Part shown: piece after piece, positions 48,043-57,474 of the stretch
Layout of the letters: each line of letters begins with the position of its first letter
Position numbering within the stretch: position 1 is the first letter of the stretch
NCBI GenBank assembly: GCA_905221295.1
Contig: CAJNCP010000002.1
Span: 62,001-126,000 of the forward strand
Direction of reading: 5' to 3'
Length of the DNA stretch: 64,000 nucleotides
Source of the DNA: a bacterium
GTDB taxonomy: Bacteria > Bacillota > Bacilli > Lactobacillales > Streptococcaceae
The notes under the pieces: model-generated
The model's database searches: none
The model's input: only the letters and a program-made list of their open reading frames with translations
Told to the model about the DNA's origin: nothing
Position numbers and translations under genes: made by a program

Positions 48043-49080
48043 ATGACAAAGAAAATAGTGGCTCTAGCAGGGGACGGAATCGGTCCAGAAATCATGGAAG
48101 CTGGTTTGGAAGTTTTGGAGGCCCTAGCTGAAAAAACAGGCTTTGACTATGATATAGAAAGGCGACCTTTTGGTGGTGCTGGGATTGATGCTGCGGGGCA
48201 TCCCTTACCTGATGATACTCTCAAGGCATGTAGAGAAGCAGATGCTATCCTCTTAGCGGCTATCGGTAGTCCTCAGTATGATGGGGCAGCGATTCGGCCT
48301 GAACAAGGCTTGCTGTCTCTTCGGAAGGAACTCAATCTCTATGCCAATATTCGGCCTGTGAAAATCTTTGATAGTCTCAAGCATTTATCACCACTTAAAC
48401 CAGAACGAATTGCTGGTGTAGACTTTGTCGTGGTGCGTGAGTTGACAGGTGGGATTTACTTTGGAGATCATATCCTTGACGAGCGCAAAGCGCGTGATAT
48501 CAATGACTATAGCTATGAGGAAGTAGAGCGGATTCTTCGAAAGGCCTTTGAAATTGCAAGAAATCGGAGAAAACTCGTTACTAGTATCGATAAGCAAAAT
48601 GTTCTAGCGACTTCAAAACTCTGGCGGAGAGTAGCTGAGGAAGTCGCGCAGGATTTCCCAGATGTTACCTTGGAACACCAGTTGGTGGACTCAGCTGCTA
48701 TGCTTATGATTACCAATCCTGCCAAGTTTGATGTCATCGTGACGGAGAATCTCTTCGGAGATATTCTATCAGATGAATCAAGCGTTCTATCTGGCACACT
48801 TGGCGTCATGCCATCAGCTAGTCATTCTGAAAAGGGGCCAAGTCTTTATGAGCCTATTCATGGTTCAGCGCCTGATATTGCAGGTCAAGGAATTGCCAAT
48901 CCTATTTCCATGATTTTATCAGTAGCCATGATGCTGAGAGATAGTTTTGGACGTTTTGAGGATGCAGAGCGTATCGAGCGTGCTGTTGAAACTAGTTTAG
49001 CGGCTGGCATTTTAACAAGAGATATTGGAGGACAGGCTTCGACCAAGGAAATGACAGAAGCCATCATTGAAAGATTATGA
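48043..49080 (+). CDS. leuB: 3-isopropylmalate dehydrogenase
   Basis: NAD-dependent oxidative decarboxylase of the leucine pathway, 345 residues. GDGIGPEIM (residues 9-17), VRELTGGIYFG for substrate, and HGSAPDIAGQGIANP for NAD and metal. Its end overlaps the DUF1294 gene by 4 bases. Confidence 0.98.
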   Translation: MTKKIVALAGDGIGPEIMEAGLEVLEALAEKTGFDYDIERRPFGGAGIDAAGHPLPDDTLKACREADAILLAAIGSPQYDGAAIRPEQGLLSLRKELNLYANIRPVKIFDSLKHLSPLKPERIAGVDFVVVRELTGGIYFGDHILDERKARDINDYSYEEVERILRKAFEIARNRRKLVTSIDKQNVLATSKLWRRVAEEVAQDFPDVTLEHQLVDSAAMLMITNPAKFDVIVTENLFGDILSDESSVLSGTLGVMPSASHSEKGPSLYEPIHGSAPDIAGQGIANPISMILSVAMMLRDSFGRFEDAERIERAVETSLAAGILTRDIGGQASTKEMTEAIIERL

Positions 49081-49346
49081 AGATAAATGAAGGAATCACG
49101 CTTGCCCTCTTGATTTGGAATTTGCTGATTTTCTTGATTTATGGCATTGACAAATCCAAGGCAAGAGGAGGTGCTTGGCGCGTCCCAGAGAAAATCTTAC
49201 TCATTTTAGCCCTTACTTGTGGTGGTTTTGGTGCCTGGTTGGCAGGAATCATCTTTCACCACAAGACTAGGAAATGGTATTTCAAAACAGTTTGGTTTCT
49301 CGGGATGGTGACCACACTAGTAGCCTTATATTTTATTTGGAGGTAA
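49077..49346 (+). CDS. DUF1294-family small membrane protein
   Basis: 89 residues with three hydrophobic segments and the family stretch YGIDKSKARGGAWRVPE followed by GGFGAWLAG and HHKTRKWYF. ATGA overlap with leuB and a 3-base gap to leuC put it firmly inside the leu operon. Its role there is unknown. Confidence 0.85.
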   Translation: MKINEGITLALLIWNLLIFLIYGIDKSKARGGAWRVPEKILLILALTCGGFGAWLAGIIFHHKTRKWYFKTVWFLGMVTTLVALYFIWR

Positions 49347-49349
49347 TGG

Positions 49350-50732
49350 ATGGCAGGAAAATCGATTTTTGATAAATTATGGGACCGCCATGTCATCACA
49401 GGAGAAGAAGGGCAGCCCCAACTCATGTATGTGGACCAGCACTATATTCATGAAGTGACCAGTCCCCAAGCTTTTCAAGGATTAAGAGATGCGGGCCGCA
49501 GATTGAGACGACCAGACTTGACATTTGGGACCTTTGACCACAATGTCCCAACGGTCAATATCTACGATATTCGAGATGTTATTTCTAAGGCTCAAATTGA
49601 TAAGCTTGCTGAAAATGTTGTGGAGTTTGGGATTGAACATGCTGCCCATGGTTCTGAAAAACAAGGTATCGTTCACATGGTTGGACCAGAAACAGGAAGA
49701 ACTCAACCAGGGAAATTCATTGTCTGTGGAGACAGCCATACGGCTACTCACGGAGCTTTCGGAGCCATCGCCTTTGGGATTGGGACTAGTGAGGTTGAGC
49801 ATGTCTTTGCTACTCAGACACTCTGGCAGGTTAAACCCAAGAAAATGTTGGTGGAATTCACTGGTGTTCCTCCAAAAGGAGTTTATTCCAAGGATTACAT
49901 TCTCGCCTTGATTGCCAAGTATGGCGTTGCTTGTGGTGTAGGATATGTGGTGGAATATCGTGGACAAGCAATTGATGCACTGACCATGGAAGAGAGAATG
50001 ACCATCTGCAATATGTCCATCGAGTTTGGCTCCAAGATGGGAATCATGAATCCAGATCAGACCACCTATGACTATCTCAAGGGACGGGAATGCGTTCCCG
50101 AAGCTTTTGAGGAGGCTGTGGCGGATTGGAAAACCCTAGTCAGCGATGAGGATGCTGTTTATGATAAGGTTATCCAGATGGATGTCTCAGACTTAGCTCC
50201 TATGGTAACCTGGGGAACCAATCCTGCTATGGGCGTCGACTTTGACAGTAGTTTTCCAGAAATTAAGGATATGAATGATGAACGAGCTTATCATTACATG
50301 AACTTGGAGCCTGGTCAAAAGCCAGCGGACATTGAACTAGGATATATTTTTATCGGTTCTTGTACCAATGCTCGGCTCAGTGATTTGCAACTGGCTGCGC
50401 GATTTGTCAAAGGGAAGAAAATAGCTCCCAACTTAACGGCTATCGTGGTTCCAGGCTCTCGTCCTGTGAAACGAGCTGCTGAGAAGTTGGGCTTGGATAA
50501 GGTCTTCTTAGATGCTGGCTTTGAGTGGAGAGATCCAGGTTGCTCTATGTGCCTAGGGATGAATCCTGACAAGGTTCCTGATGGTGTTCACTGTGCCTCA
50601 ACCAGCAACCGCAACTTTGAAGACAGACAAGGATTTGGTGCTAAGACTCATCTCTGCAGTCCAGCCATGGCAGCTGCGGCGGCTATCGCAGGGCGCTTCG
50701 TAGATGTTCGGCAAATGCCAGAGGCCCAGTAA
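49350..50732 (+). CDS. leuC: 3-isopropylmalate dehydratase large subunit
   Basis: Iron-sulfur aconitase-type enzyme, 460 residues, works with LeuD. Cluster cysteines are in [11 protein letters not shown] and in [32 protein letters not shown] is the other hallmark. Confidence 0.98.
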   Translation: MAGKSIFDKLWDRHVITGEEGQPQLMYVDQHYIHEVTSPQAFQGLRDAGRRLRRPDLTFGTFDHNVPTVNIYDIRDVISKAQIDKLAENVVEFGIEHAAHGSEKQGIVHMVGPETGRTQPGKFIVCGDSHTATHGAFGAIAFGIGTSEVEHVFATQTLWQVKPKKMLVEFTGVPPKGVYSKDYILALIAKYGVACGVGYVVEYRGQAIDALTMEERMTICNMSIEFGSKMGIMNPDQTTYDYLKGRECVPEAFEEAVADWKTLVSDEDAVYDKVIQMDVSDLAPMVTWGTNPAMGVDFDSSFPEIKDMNDERAYHYMNLEPGQKPADIELGYIFIGSCTNARLSDLQLAARFVKGKKIAPNLTAIVVPGSRPVKRAAEKLGLDKVFLDAGFEWRDPGCSMCLGMNPDKVPDGVHCASTSNRNFEDRQGFGAKTHLCSPAMAAAAAIAGRFVDVRQMPEAQ

Positions 50733-50741
50733 GGAGAGGAT

Positions 50742-51335
50742 ATGGAGAAATTTACAGTTTATACGGGAACGACCGTTCCTCTCATGAATGATAACATCGA
50801 CACCGACCAAATCCTACCCAAGCAGTTTCTGAAGTTGATTGATAAAAAAGGCTTTGGTAAGTACCTCATGTATGCTTGGCGTTATCTGGACGATAACTAC
50901 ACTGAGGATCCAGATTTTGTCTTTAACCGACCTGAATATCGCAAAGCCAGTATCCTCATCTCAGGGGATAACTTTGGCGCAGGGTCTTCGAGGGAACACG
51001 CAGCATGGGCTCTAGCTGACTATGGTTTTAAGGTCGTGATTGCAGGATCTTTCGGTGATATTCATTACAATAATGAACTCAATAATGGCATGTTGCCTAT
51101 TGTTCAGCCTAGGGAGGTTAGAGAAAAGCTAGCCCAACTTAAACCGACCGACCAGGTAACTGTAGACTTGGAACAACAAAAAATCATCTCACCAGTTGGA
51201 GAATTCACTTTCGAAATTGATAGCGAGTGGAAACACAAGCTTTTAAATGGTTTGGATGATATCGGTATTACTTTGCAGTATGAAGATTTGATTGCTGCCT
51301 ATGAAAAACAACGACCAGCCTACTGGCAGGATTAG
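50742..51335 (+). CDS. leuD: 3-isopropylmalate dehydratase small subunit
   Basis: Swivel domain partner of LeuC, 197 residues. [14 protein letters not shown] and [17 protein letters not shown] match the family. AAGGAGAGG precedes the start. Confidence 0.98.
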   Translation: MEKFTVYTGTTVPLMNDNIDTDQILPKQFLKLIDKKGFGKYLMYAWRYLDDNYTEDPDFVFNRPEYRKASILISGDNFGAGSSREHAAWALADYGFKVVIAGSFGDIHYNNELNNGMLPIVQPREVREKLAQLKPTDQVTVDLEQQKIISPVGEFTFEIDSEWKHKLLNGLDDIGITLQYEDLIAAYEKQRPAYWQD

Positions 51336-51360
51336 AAAAAATAGAAAAGGAAATAGAACT

Positions 51361-52140
51361 ATGACAAAACACATTCAATGGAACGGAACACTTTCTCAAG
51401 AAGGCTATGACATTTTAAAAGGTGAGGGCGGATGTATTGTTTGTCCTACAAAAGTTGGTTACATTATCATGACTAGCGACAAGGCAGGTCTTGAACGTAA
51501 GTTCGCAGCCAAAGAACGTAACCGTAACAAACCAGGTGTTGTACTTTGTGGTAGCATGGACGAGCTTCGCGCTTTAGCACAACTCAACCCAGAAATTGAA
51601 GCCTTCTACCAAAAACATTGGGACGAAGACATTCTCCTTGGTTGTATCCTTCCTTGGAAACCAGAAGCCTTTGAGAAACTCAAAGCTTATGGGGATGGTC
51701 GTGAAGAACTCATGACAGACGTGCGTGGTACTAGCTGTTTTGTCATCAAGTTTGGTAAAGCTGGTGAACAACTGGCTGCTAAACTTTGGGAAGAAGGAAA
51801 AATGGTCTACGCCTCATCAGCTAACCCATCTGGAAAAGGAAACCGCGGTAAGGTGGAAGGTATCGGGGAACGTATCGAAGGAGCAGTGGACCTTGTCATC
51901 GAAGCAGACGACTATGTGGCTTCCATCCAACCTGACAAAACGATTGAAACTCGCTACGAGCAAGGTGTGATGGTCTCTATGGTCGATAAGGACGGGAAAC
52001 TCATCCCAGAACAAGGAGGGGACCGTTCAATCTCACCAGCACCAGTTGTGATCCGCAAAGGGCTTGACATTGATAAAATCATGATGCATTTGTCAGATAC
52101 CTTTAACTCATGGGACTACCGTCAAGGTGAGTATTACTAA
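51361..52140 (+). CDS. YrdC/Sua5-like domain protein
   Basis: 259 residues with the YrdC-fold pattern: CPTKVGYIIMTSDKAGLERKF split around residues 25-45, then KERNRNKPGVVL and SSANPSGKGNRG. It differs strongly from the housekeeping TsaC at 694, so it probably does not duplicate it. It starts 25 bases after leuD with its own AAAGGAAA site and ends in the operon terminator, so it is transcribed with leucine genes. Activity unknown; it might bind a nucleotide or an aminoacyl adenylate. Confidence 0.8.
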   Translation: MTKHIQWNGTLSQEGYDILKGEGGCIVCPTKVGYIIMTSDKAGLERKFAAKERNRNKPGVVLCGSMDELRALAQLNPEIEAFYQKHWDEDILLGCILPWKPEAFEKLKAYGDGREELMTDVRGTSCFVIKFGKAGEQLAAKLWEEGKMVYASSANPSGKGNRGKVEGIGERIEGAVDLVIEADDYVASIQPDKTIETRYEQGVMVSMVDKDGKLIPEQGGDRSISPAPVVIRKGLDIDKIMMHLSDTFNSWDYRQGEYY

Positions 52141-52150
52141 AATAAAAAAG

Positions 52151-52200
52151 AAGTCTAGTGTTAAGAGACATTGAAGCTCCTAACACTGGGCTTTTTCTTT
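52151..52200 (+). terminator. Terminator of the leu operon
   Basis: 17-base arms 52151-52167 and 52177-52193, one mismatch and a few G-U pairs, followed by TTTTTC. Confidence 0.85.
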
Positions 52201-52296
52201 ATAAATTCTTTTCTTTTTCTATAGGATATGATATTCTAGAGATGAACTATATATTAATAGAACTTACTTGTGAAAGTAAATTAAAGGAGTATTCAA

Positions 52297-54012
52297 ATGA
52301 ACAGTGAACAAAATAACTATTTTTTTGTTGGTACAAAATTTGGTGATGATGATTATCTTGAATATTTTATGAAAGAAGGAAAGTGGGAATTAGGATGGCA
52401 TAATAACGAGGAAAATAAACAGTATCAAAGAATGTTAAAGTTGTTTAATAAAATTAAACCAGGTGACGTTTTATTTGCTAAATCCACATATGTCAAAAAG
52501 AAGAATGTACCTTTTTTAAAGAAAGATGATTTAAAGGTTTCTGTGATGAAAATTCGTGGAATGGCGACTGTTAAAGAGGTTTTAGATGATGGGCATACCA
52601 TTATTGTTGATTGGAAAAAAGAGTATATAGAGAGGGAGTGGTTTTTCTTTACGGGGCAAGAAACAATATGGTTTCCATCAGATATTAAGTATCGAACTAA
52701 AGAGACTAACCAGTTAATAAAATTTGCTGCAAGTGATGAAATCATAATTCAAGACTATGACTATTTTTTGAATCATCCTAATTGGAAAAAGTATAAAAAA
52801 TTAGAAAGTGAAACTATGTTAAGGAATGATTTTTTATTTAATTATAGTGGTATATTAAAAAAATCTAAAAACCTCATTCTTCGAGGTGCTCCTGGTACAG
52901 GAAAAACTTATCTTGCTAAAGAAATTGCTAAAGAATTAACGGGTGGCAACGAAGACCAAATCGAATTTGTACAGTTTCACCCTTCCTATGATTATACGGA
53001 TTTTGTAGAGGGGTTGAGACCAATCCTGGTAAATGATGGACAGATTAACTTTGGCTTGCAGGACGGCATTTTTAAGAAGTTTTGTCAGAAGGCTAAAGAA
53101 GCTCAAAAAACTGGAGGTCAAGATAATTTTGAGGAGGCTTGGGATCTTTATCTTGAATATGTAAATGGCAGAGATGAAAAAGAATATTTGACAGAATTTT
53201 CCTATCTCACAGTAAATAGTAGAAATAATTTTAATATCAATTATGAAACTAAAGCCCAAGGAACTTGCTTAACAAAATCTTATGTTTATGAACTCTATAA
53301 AGATGAAAAATATCTGAAACAGCCTTATTATCGTAATCAAGGGAAAAAAGTCCTAGAAACTTTAAAGAAAAGATTTGGTCTGAAAGATTATATTTCTCCA
53401 ACAGAGATTGACACAGACAAGAAATTCGTTTTCATCATCGATGAGATTAATCGTGGGGAGATTTCTAAGATTTTTGGGGAACTCTTTTTCTCTATCGATC
53501 CTGGTTATCGTGGTGAAAAGGGGAGTGTTTCCACCCAGTATGCTAATTTACATGAGACGGATGAGAAATTTTATATCCCTGAAAATGTCTATATTATCGG
53601 AACTATGAATGATATTGACCGGTCAGTAGATACCTTTGATTTTGCCATGCGTCGTCGTTTCCGTTTTGTTGAAGTTACTGCTGAAAGCCAGTTATACATT
53701 CTAGATAAGAAACTAGATATCCATGCAGAAGAAGCAAAACTTCGTTTAAGAAACTTGAATGCTGCTATCGAAAACGTTCAAGAGCTAAATAGTCATTATC
53801 ATATCGGACCAAGTTATTTCCTTAAGTTGAAGGATGTGGATTTTGACTATGAGTTACTCTGGTCTGATTACTTCAAACCTCTATTGGAAGATTACTTACG
53901 TGGTTCTTATGAAGAGGCCGAAACTCTGGATACATTGAAAAAAGCATTTGATCTGACAAATAACGAGCAAACAAATCAGCAAGATACTGGTGATGATAAT
54001 GCAGATAACTGA
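52297..54012 (+). CDS. mcrB: McrB-like restriction GTPase/AAA+ subunit with N-terminal EVE-like domain
   Basis: 571 residues. The N-terminal part (about 1-150: YFFVGTKFGDDDYLEYF, PGDVLFAKS, VDWKKEYIEREWFFF) looks like an EVE/PUA-type domain that recognises modified bases. The motor follows: Walker A GAPGTGKT (197-204), Walker B FIIDEINRGE (379-388), the McrB-type signature GTMNDIDRS (435-443) and MRRRF arginine finger. It forms a complex with the McrC-like nuclease encoded next, overlapping by 14 bases. No methyltransferase lies nearby, so it is probably a type IV system that attacks modified foreign DNA. Confidence 0.88.
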   Translation: MNSEQNNYFFVGTKFGDDDYLEYFMKEGKWELGWHNNEENKQYQRMLKLFNKIKPGDVLFAKSTYVKKKNVPFLKKDDLKVSVMKIRGMATVKEVLDDGHTIIVDWKKEYIEREWFFFTGQETIWFPSDIKYRTKETNQLIKFAASDEIIIQDYDYFLNHPNWKKYKKLESETMLRNDFLFNYSGILKKSKNLILRGAPGTGKTYLAKEIAKELTGGNEDQIEFVQFHPSYDYTDFVEGLRPILVNDGQINFGLQDGIFKKFCQKAKEAQKTGGQDNFEEAWDLYLEYVNGRDEKEYLTEFSYLTVNSRNNFNINYETKAQGTCLTKSYVYELYKDEKYLKQPYYRNQGKKVLETLKKRFGLKDYISPTEIDTDKKFVFIIDEINRGEISKIFGELFFSIDPGYRGEKGSVSTQYANLHETDEKFYIPENVYIIGTMNDIDRSVDTFDFAMRRRFRFVEVTAESQLYILDKKLDIHAEEAKLRLRNLNAAIENVQELNSHYHIGPSYFLKLKDVDFDYELLWSDYFKPLLEDYLRGSYEEAETLDTLKKAFDLTNNEQTNQQDTGDDNADN

Positions 54013-55297
54013 TAATCAGTATAGAATCGGTAAAGAGGACTTTGTCGCAGAATATCCCAATCTAAGTCAAGCACTTCTTGATAGAACACTAGATAGCCTT
54101 TCTCGAGAGGACAATATTTTTATTTTTCCAAATGATTTGATGAATTCTCCTGATTTAGACAAGGACCAAAAGATTTTGGAAACAGTTAATCAGGAAATCA
54201 AGACAGGAAATGTGATTGGTTTTTTGGGATACGGTCAGGAAAGATTAACGATTTCCTCTCGTTTTTCTGATAAATATAACGACTACTTTTTGCATTATCT
54301 CTTACAAAAGGTTCTCAATATCAATCTGACTAGTTTAGATGTCGGTCTATCTCCTGAAGATAAACTCTATCAACTCTTGGTTTACCTCTTTCCAAAGTAT
54401 TTGCAAGCTGCTCTCAGAAAAGGTCTTTATAAGGAATACCAGAGATTTTTTCATAACGATAGTCATGTAAAGGGAGTGATAGATGTAGGAAATCATCTTA
54501 AGAGAAATGTTCCTTTTATGGGAAATGTTGCCTACACAACGAGAGAGTTCACCTATGATAATCCACTCATGCAATTGATTCGGCATACGATTGAGTACAT
54601 AAAGATTCAAAAAAGTTTTGGAGCACTACTCGATAGTAATCGTGAAAATGTATCTGAAATCGTGCGTGTAACGCCCTCTTATAAACTAGCTGATCGTGCC
54701 AAGATTATTCGGGGAAATCAATCTAAAACTGTACGTCATGCGTACTTTCACGAGTACAGAAAGTTACAAGAACTTTGCCTGATGATCCTAAACCAAGAAA
54801 AGCACGGTTTAGGGTATCAGGAACAAAAAATTCATGGTATTCTTTTCGATGTTTCCTGGCTCTGGGAAGAGTATGTTCATACCTTGTTGCCAAAAGGTTT
54901 CATCCATCCACGAAATAAAGATAAGACGAACGGAATTTCAGTATTTTCTGTTGGGAAACGAAAAGTATATCCAGATTTTTATGACAGAGAACGAAATACT
55001 GTTTTAGATGCTAAATATAAGAAACTGGAGTTCACTGAAAGAGGGATTAACCGCGAGGACTTGTTCCAGCTGATTTCCTATTCTTATATTTTAAAAGCTG
55101 AGAAAGCCGGACTGATTTTCCCTAGTATGGAGCAGTCAGTAAATAGTGAAATAGGAAAACTAGCTGGCTATGGAGCTCAATTGAAGAAGTGGTCTATCCA
55201 AATCCCTCAGAAGGCTTTATCCTACAGTGTGTTTTGTAAAATAATGGAAAATTCTGAAGAAATTTTTAAAAGGAATATTGATAATGAAGTGGAGTGA
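53999..55297 (+). CDS. mcrC: McrC-like restriction nuclease subunit
   Basis: 432 residues from ATG 53999 (ATG 53993 and GTG 53990 are also open). The C-terminal PD-(D/E)XK nuclease site is seen as YPDFYDR (Asp326) and LDAKYKK (Asp337, Lys339), preceded by WLWEEYV. The N-terminal half is the McrB-binding part. It is coupled to mcrB by a 14-base overlap. Both genes are intact. Confidence 0.88.
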   Translation: MQITDNQYRIGKEDFVAEYPNLSQALLDRTLDSLSREDNIFIFPNDLMNSPDLDKDQKILETVNQEIKTGNVIGFLGYGQERLTISSRFSDKYNDYFLHYLLQKVLNINLTSLDVGLSPEDKLYQLLVYLFPKYLQAALRKGLYKEYQRFFHNDSHVKGVIDVGNHLKRNVPFMGNVAYTTREFTYDNPLMQLIRHTIEYIKIQKSFGALLDSNRENVSEIVRVTPSYKLADRAKIIRGNQSKTVRHAYFHEYRKLQELCLMILNQEKHGLGYQEQKIHGILFDVSWLWEEYVHTLLPKGFIHPRNKDKTNGISVFSVGKRKVYPDFYDRERNTVLDAKYKKLEFTERGINREDLFQLISYSYILKAEKAGLIFPSMEQSVNSEIGKLAGYGAQLKKWSIQIPQKALSYSVFCKIMENSEEIFKRNIDNEVE

Positions 55298-55316
55298 AAC
55301 TACTCTCTCCACTTTA
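55287..55316 (+). terminator. Terminator-like hairpin at the end of mcrC
   Basis: AAGTGGAG / CTCCACTT, 8 bp with a 12-base loop, spanning the mcrC stop codon. The T run is poor. Confidence 0.5.
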
Positions 55317-55370
55317 CTTCTCTATTCCTCAAGTAAAAACCGAACGATATAATTTGATTATTAAAAATAT

Positions 55371-55399
55371 TTGACAAAAACTGTACTTTGGTTTATAAT
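55371..55399 (+). promoter_or_regulatory. guaC promoter
   Basis: TTGACA (55371-55376), 17-base spacer, TATAAT (55394-55399), a consensus promoter. It leaves a leader of about 70 bases in which I see no clear riboswitch. Confidence 0.85.
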
Positions 55400-55477
55400 A
55401 AGTCAAGGAAACGTCGGAAAAAGGCGTAGAGATGCGCAAGCATAGGTAGGTCATTATAAAAGAAACGAGACATCGAT

Positions 55478-56464
55478 ATGTTAAATGAATTTCCAATTTT
55501 TGATTACGAAGATATTCAGTTGATCCCAAATAAATGTGTCATAAAAAGCCGTGCAGAAGCAGATACGAGTGTCACACTTGGAAATCACACTTTCAAACTA
55601 CCTGTTGTACCAGCAAATATGCAGACGATTTTGGATGAGAACGTAGCAGAACAACTGGCTAAAGGTGGCTACTTCTACATTATGCATCGTTTTGATGAGG
55701 CTGGGCGCATTCCTTTTATCAAACGTATGCACGATCAAGGGCTCATTGCTTCCATTTCTGTTGGTGTCAAGGACTATGAGTATGATTTCGTTAGCCAGCT
55801 CAAGGCTGATGCTCCTGAGTATATCACGATTGACATTGCTCATGGCCATGCGGATAGCGTGATTTCTATGATTCAACACATCAAGAAAGAATTACCAGAT
55901 ACTTTTGTCATTGCTGGTAACGTAGGAACACCAGAAGCTGTGCGTGAATTGGAAAATGCCGGTGCGGATGCCACTAAGGTTGGAATCGGTCCTGGGAAGG
56001 TTTGTATCACCAAGGTTAAGACTGGTTTTGGTACAGGTGGCTGGCAGTTGGCAGCACTTCGCTGGTGTGCTAAAGCAGCTCGTAAACCGATTATTGCTGA
56101 TGGTGGGATTCGTACCCATGGTGACATTGCCAAGTCTATCCGTTTCGGTGCTAGCATGGTCATGATTGGATCCCTCTTTGCAGGACATATTGAAAGCCCA
56201 GGGAAAACGATTGAAGTTGATGGGGAACAGTTCAAAGAATACTATGGTTCAGCTTCACAATATCAAAAGGGTGCTTATAAAAACGTGGAAGGAAAACGCA
56301 TCTTACTTCCTGCCAAAGGACACTTACAAGATACCCTTACTGAGATGGAGCAGGACTTGCAAAGTGCTATTTCCTACGCAGGTGGACGCAAGGTTGCGGA
56401 CCTCAAACACGTTGATTATGTTATCGTGAAAAATTCTATCTGGAACGGGGATGCATCCCACTAA
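55478..56464 (+). CDS. guaC: GMP reductase
   Basis: Converts GMP to IMP with NADPH, for purine salvage. 328 residues, IMPDH-like barrel with [18 protein letters not shown] carrying the catalytic cysteine, [13 protein letters not shown], and [15 protein letters not shown] in the flap. The ribosome site is weak (GAAACGAGA). Confidence 0.97.
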   Translation: MLNEFPIFDYEDIQLIPNKCVIKSRAEADTSVTLGNHTFKLPVVPANMQTILDENVAEQLAKGGYFYIMHRFDEAGRIPFIKRMHDQGLIASISVGVKDYEYDFVSQLKADAPEYITIDIAHGHADSVISMIQHIKKELPDTFVIAGNVGTPEAVRELENAGADATKVGIGPGKVCITKVKTGFGTGGWQLAALRWCAKAARKPIIADGGIRTHGDIAKSIRFGASMVMIGSLFAGHIESPGKTIEVDGEQFKEYYGSASQYQKGAYKNVEGKRILLPAKGHLQDTLTEMEQDLQSAISYAGGRKVADLKHVDYVIVKNSIWNGDASH

Positions 56465-56491
56465 TGGACGCTTAGTCTACTCATAAAAAAC

Positions 56492-56520
56492 TTGTTATTA
56501 GAGCAAATTTCTGTTATAAT
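56492..56520 (+). promoter_or_regulatory. tRNA-Arg promoter
   Basis: TTGTTA (56492-56497), 17-base spacer, TATAAT (56515-56520), 12 bases before the tRNA. Confidence 0.75.
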
Positions 56521-56531
56521 AAGACAAGTTT

Positions 56532-56603
56532 CCACCCTTAGTGTAATGGATATCACGTAAGATTCCGGTTCTTGAGATGGGGGTTCGATTCCCTCAGGGT
56601 GGA
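56532..56603 (+). tRNA. tRNA-Arg (anticodon CCG)
   Basis: 72 bases fold as a cloverleaf: acceptor CCACCCT with AGGGTGG, discriminator A, D arm GTG...CAC, anticodon stem TAAGA/TCTTG with loop TTCCGGT (anticodon CCG), and T arm GGGGG-TTCGATT-CCCTC. CCA is not encoded. It has its own promoter and terminator. Confidence 0.93.
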
Positions 56604-56618
56604 TGTAAATAGCACAAG

Positions 56619-56643
56619 AAAGCCTTAAATAAGGCTTTTTTCT
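56619..56643 (+). terminator. Terminator after tRNA-Arg
   Basis: AAAGCCTT / AAGGCTTT with a 4-base loop and six T. Confidence 0.8.
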
Positions 56644-56690
56644 TTATACTGCCCCTAAAATTGAAAATTTTCTTCTAAAAAATGCTCAAT

Positions 56691-56743
56691 TCCCCTCTAG
56701 TCCCGTTTTAAAGTGACTCAGGGGGCTTTTTTTGATATAATAA
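56691..56743 (+). promoter_or_regulatory. Hairpin plus T run directly followed by the rnc -10 box
   Basis: CCCCT..AGTC pairs with GACT.AGGGG (56694-56727), followed by a run of seven T that abuts TGATATAAT (56735-56743), 32 bases before ATG 56776. Terminator and promoter touch, as at rlmCD. Confidence 0.5.
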
Positions 56744-56775
56744 GAAGGACTGTTATCAGTTAGAAAGAGGTTGGT

Positions 56776-57474
56776 ATGAAAGAATTACAAACTGTACTGA
56801 AAGACCGTTTTGCAATCGAATTTGCAGACAAAAACTTACTGGAAACTGCCTTTACTCATACGAGTTATGCCAATGAGCACCGCCTCTTAAAAATTTCACA
56901 CAATGAGCGCTTGGAATTTTTAGGAGACGCTGTTCTGCAATTATTGATTTCAGAATATCTGTATAAAAAATATCCTAAGAAACCAGAGGGAGATTTGTCT
57001 AAACTCCGTGCTATGATTGTCCGTGAGGAGAGTTTGGCTGGTTTTGCGCGTGATTGCCAGTTTGATCAGTTTATCAAGCTAGGAAAAGGGGAAGAAAAGT
57101 CTGGTGGGCGCAATCGTGACACCATTCTTGGAGATGCCTTTGAAGCCTTTTTGGGAGCATTGCTTTTGGACAAGGATGTTGCTAGAGTAAAAGAGTTCAT
57201 CTATCAGGTCATGATTCCCAAGGTTGAAGCAGGTGACTTTGAAATGATTAAGGATTACAAGACGCACCTTCAAGAGTTACTCCAGGTCAATGGAGATGTG
57301 GATATTCGCTACCAGGTGACCTCTGAGACGGGCCCTGCCCATGATAAGGTTTTTGATGTAGAAGTTCTGGTTGAAGGCAAGAGTATCGGAAAAGGCCAAG
57401 GCCGTTCTAAAAAATTAGCAGAGCAAGAGGCCGCCAAAAATGCAGTTGAGAAAGGGCTGGATTCATGTATTTAA
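56776..57474 (+). CDS. rnc: Ribonuclease III
   Basis: Double-strand-specific RNase, 232 residues. The signature [16 protein letters not shown] carries the metal-binding acidic residues, a second [11 protein letters not shown] completes the site, and the C-terminal double-stranded RNA-binding domain ends in [25 protein letters not shown] precedes the start. It overlaps smc by 10 bases. Confidence 0.97.
   Translation: MKELQTVLKDRFAIEFADKNLLETAFTHTSYANEHRLLKISHNERLEFLGDAVLQLLISEYLYKKYPKKPEGDLSKLRAMIVREESLAGFARDCQFDQFIKLGKGEEKSGGRNRDTILGDAFEAFLGALLLDKDVARVKEFIYQVMIPKVEAGDFEMIKDYKTHLQELLQVNGDVDIRYQVTSETGPAHDKVFDVEVLVEGKSIGKGQGRSKKLAEQEAAKNAVEKGLDSCI

Noticed and set aside
51361-52140. Treating the YrdC-like gene as a second tsaC
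   Set aside because: The motifs differ clearly from the TsaC at 694 and the protein is longer, so calling it t6A synthase would go beyond the evidence.
55400-55477. Purine riboswitch in the guaC leader
   Set aside because: The conserved purine aptamer core (TATA..., GTTTCTACC) is absent, and there is no terminator hairpin.
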